In this document: in pieces, positions 63,370 to 64,000 of the stretch
Layout: each line of letters starts with the position of its first letter
How positions within the stretch are numbered: the first letter of the stretch is position 1
Assembly (NCBI RefSeq): GCF_947497005.1
Contig: NZ_CANMFF010000001.1
Coordinates: 1 to 64,000 of the forward strand
Origin: an uncultured Ruegeria sp.
GTDB taxonomy: Bacteria; Pseudomonadota; Alphaproteobacteria; Rhodobacterales; Rhodobacteraceae
Length of the DNA stretch: 64,000 nt
Reading direction: 5' to 3'
Program-made: the position numbers and the translations under genes
The notes under the pieces: model-generated
Told to the model about the DNA's origin: nothing
The model's input: the letters and a program-made list of their open reading frames with translations, nothing else
The model's database searches: none

Positions 63370-64000
63370 ATGACCGCCTTCCCTAACAGCGGCTTCCTTT
63401 CCGAAGCCTCCGACGGGCTTAGAGATATGCTTTCGGCTCAGGCGACCGAAATTTCTCTGGCTCAGGACGAAGTACTATTCGAACAAGATGATGAGGGCGA
63501 CGCGCTCTATGCCATCCTTGAAGGCACGCTTGAAGTGTCATTTTTGGCCATGAGCGGTCGAAAACTGACCCTGACTCTGATGCGCCCCGGCGAAGTTTTC
63601 GGCGAAATCGCGTTGTTCGATAACGGTCCGCGTACAGCGACCATCTTAGCAGCGGAACCATCCCGCGTGCTGCGCGTGCGCCGCAACGATGTCATGAACC
63701 AAATCAGGCAACAGCCTGATCTTGCGGTAGATATGATCCGTCTGGCCGGGTTGAGAATGCGCTGGATGGGATCGCAATTGAACGAACAGGTCTTTTTGCC
63801 CATGCCCATCCGCCTGGCCCGAAAGCTGTTACATCTGTCCGGATTGCAGGACGATCCGACCAAACGTATCACCTTGTCGCAAAGCGAACTGGCCGAGTTT
63901 GTCGGAGCCACACGTGAGGCGGTTTCCAAGACAATTTCAACCTGGAAACGTGATAACATGGTCGAAGCTTCCCGCGGCGGATTGCTAATTCAGGATTTCG
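63370..64000 (+). CDS. Crp/Fnr-family regulator, cut by the window end
   Basis: The frame from ATG 63370 is open to the window edge. It reads MTAFPNSGFLSEASDGLRD, a cyclic-nucleotide-type beta roll (GEVFGEIALFDNGPRTATI with the Gly-Glu and Arg typical of nucleotide pockets) and a helix-turn-helix (LSQSELAEFVGATREAVSK) near residue 175. The N-terminal FNR cysteines are absent, so it is not an oxygen-sensing FNR. Signal is unknown; the C-terminus is missing from the window. No strong ribosome-binding site is visible. Confidence 0.88.
   Translation, partial: MTAFPNSGFLSEASDGLRDMLSAQATEISLAQDEVLFEQDDEGDALYAILEGTLEVSFLAMSGRKLTLTLMRPGEVFGEIALFDNGPRTATILAAEPSRVLRVRRNDVMNQIRQQPDLAVDMIRLAGLRMRWMGSQLNEQVFLPMPIRLARKLLHLSGLQDDPTKRITLSQSELAEFVGATREAVSKTISTWKRDNMVEASRGGLLIQDF

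Overview
The window looks like a chromosomal segment of a Roseobacter-group alphaproteobacterium (Rhodobacterales, close to Ruegeria/Phaeobacter in gene content). Supporting signs are a lone ctaD beside a HIT gene and a DUF2244 gene, the glyQ/DUF6446/glyS/ppdK cluster, a SAM-II riboswitch on metZ, perfect CtrA-type (TTAA-N7-TTAAC) and FNR-type (TTGAT-N4-ATCAA) boxes, and moderately GC-rich coding sequence. Assignments come from reading the sequence and from memory of the families; no database search was run.

Region 1 (1 to about 11,436) is an integrated accessory element. A tyrosine recombinase (9715-11328) abuts the 3' end of a tRNA-Leu(GAG) gene (11436-11522), the usual place for site-specific integration. 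Inward lie two defence-like or unknown cargo genes (a stand-alone TIR protein and a membrane protein), a tight leftward cassette of six small unknown genes (7885 to 5930), a second leftward operon (47-aa and 69-aa proteins followed by a 1065-aa PrimPol-DUF927 helicase), a strikingly symmetric GC-rich/AT-rich repeat array directly after that replication gene (candidate origin), and a protein with a PD-(D/E)XK nuclease-like C-terminus. No capsid, terminase or tail gene was recognised. The left end lies outside the window.

Region 2 (11.5 to 52.5 kb) is conserved core chromosome: lipB, ctaD with an FNR box, carA, a CtrA-box-associated membrane glycosyltransferase with two MshEN-like motifs, regulators (GntR, HutC-like, two Lrp/AsnC), ilvC, folB-folP-glmM, a multicopper oxidase, a SleB-type hydrolase, ppdK, glyS, gltS, glyQ, marC, a SPOR/peptidoglycan-binding pseudoprotease, a TPP decarboxylase coupled to trkH, a protein with a histone-H1-like tail, folE2, and metZ behind a SAM-II riboswitch.

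Region 3 (52.6 to 54.5 kb) is a decay zone containing a frameshifted recombinase fragment, an orphan dnaE2 (imuC) 3' fragment and one doubtful ORF. Region 4 (54.6 to 64 kb) returns to core genes: ferredoxin, an FG-GAP protein, purD, xseA, a glutathione transferase, lysoplasmalogenase, ftsY, an EamA transporter, yciB, and a Crp/Fnr regulator cut by the window end.

The least explained material is the tRNA-Leu element, especially the repeat array and the six-gene cassette. The sharpest regulatory observations are the SAM-II leader with an in-frame upstream start, the two CtrA boxes, and the c-di-GMP-motif glycosyltransferase.
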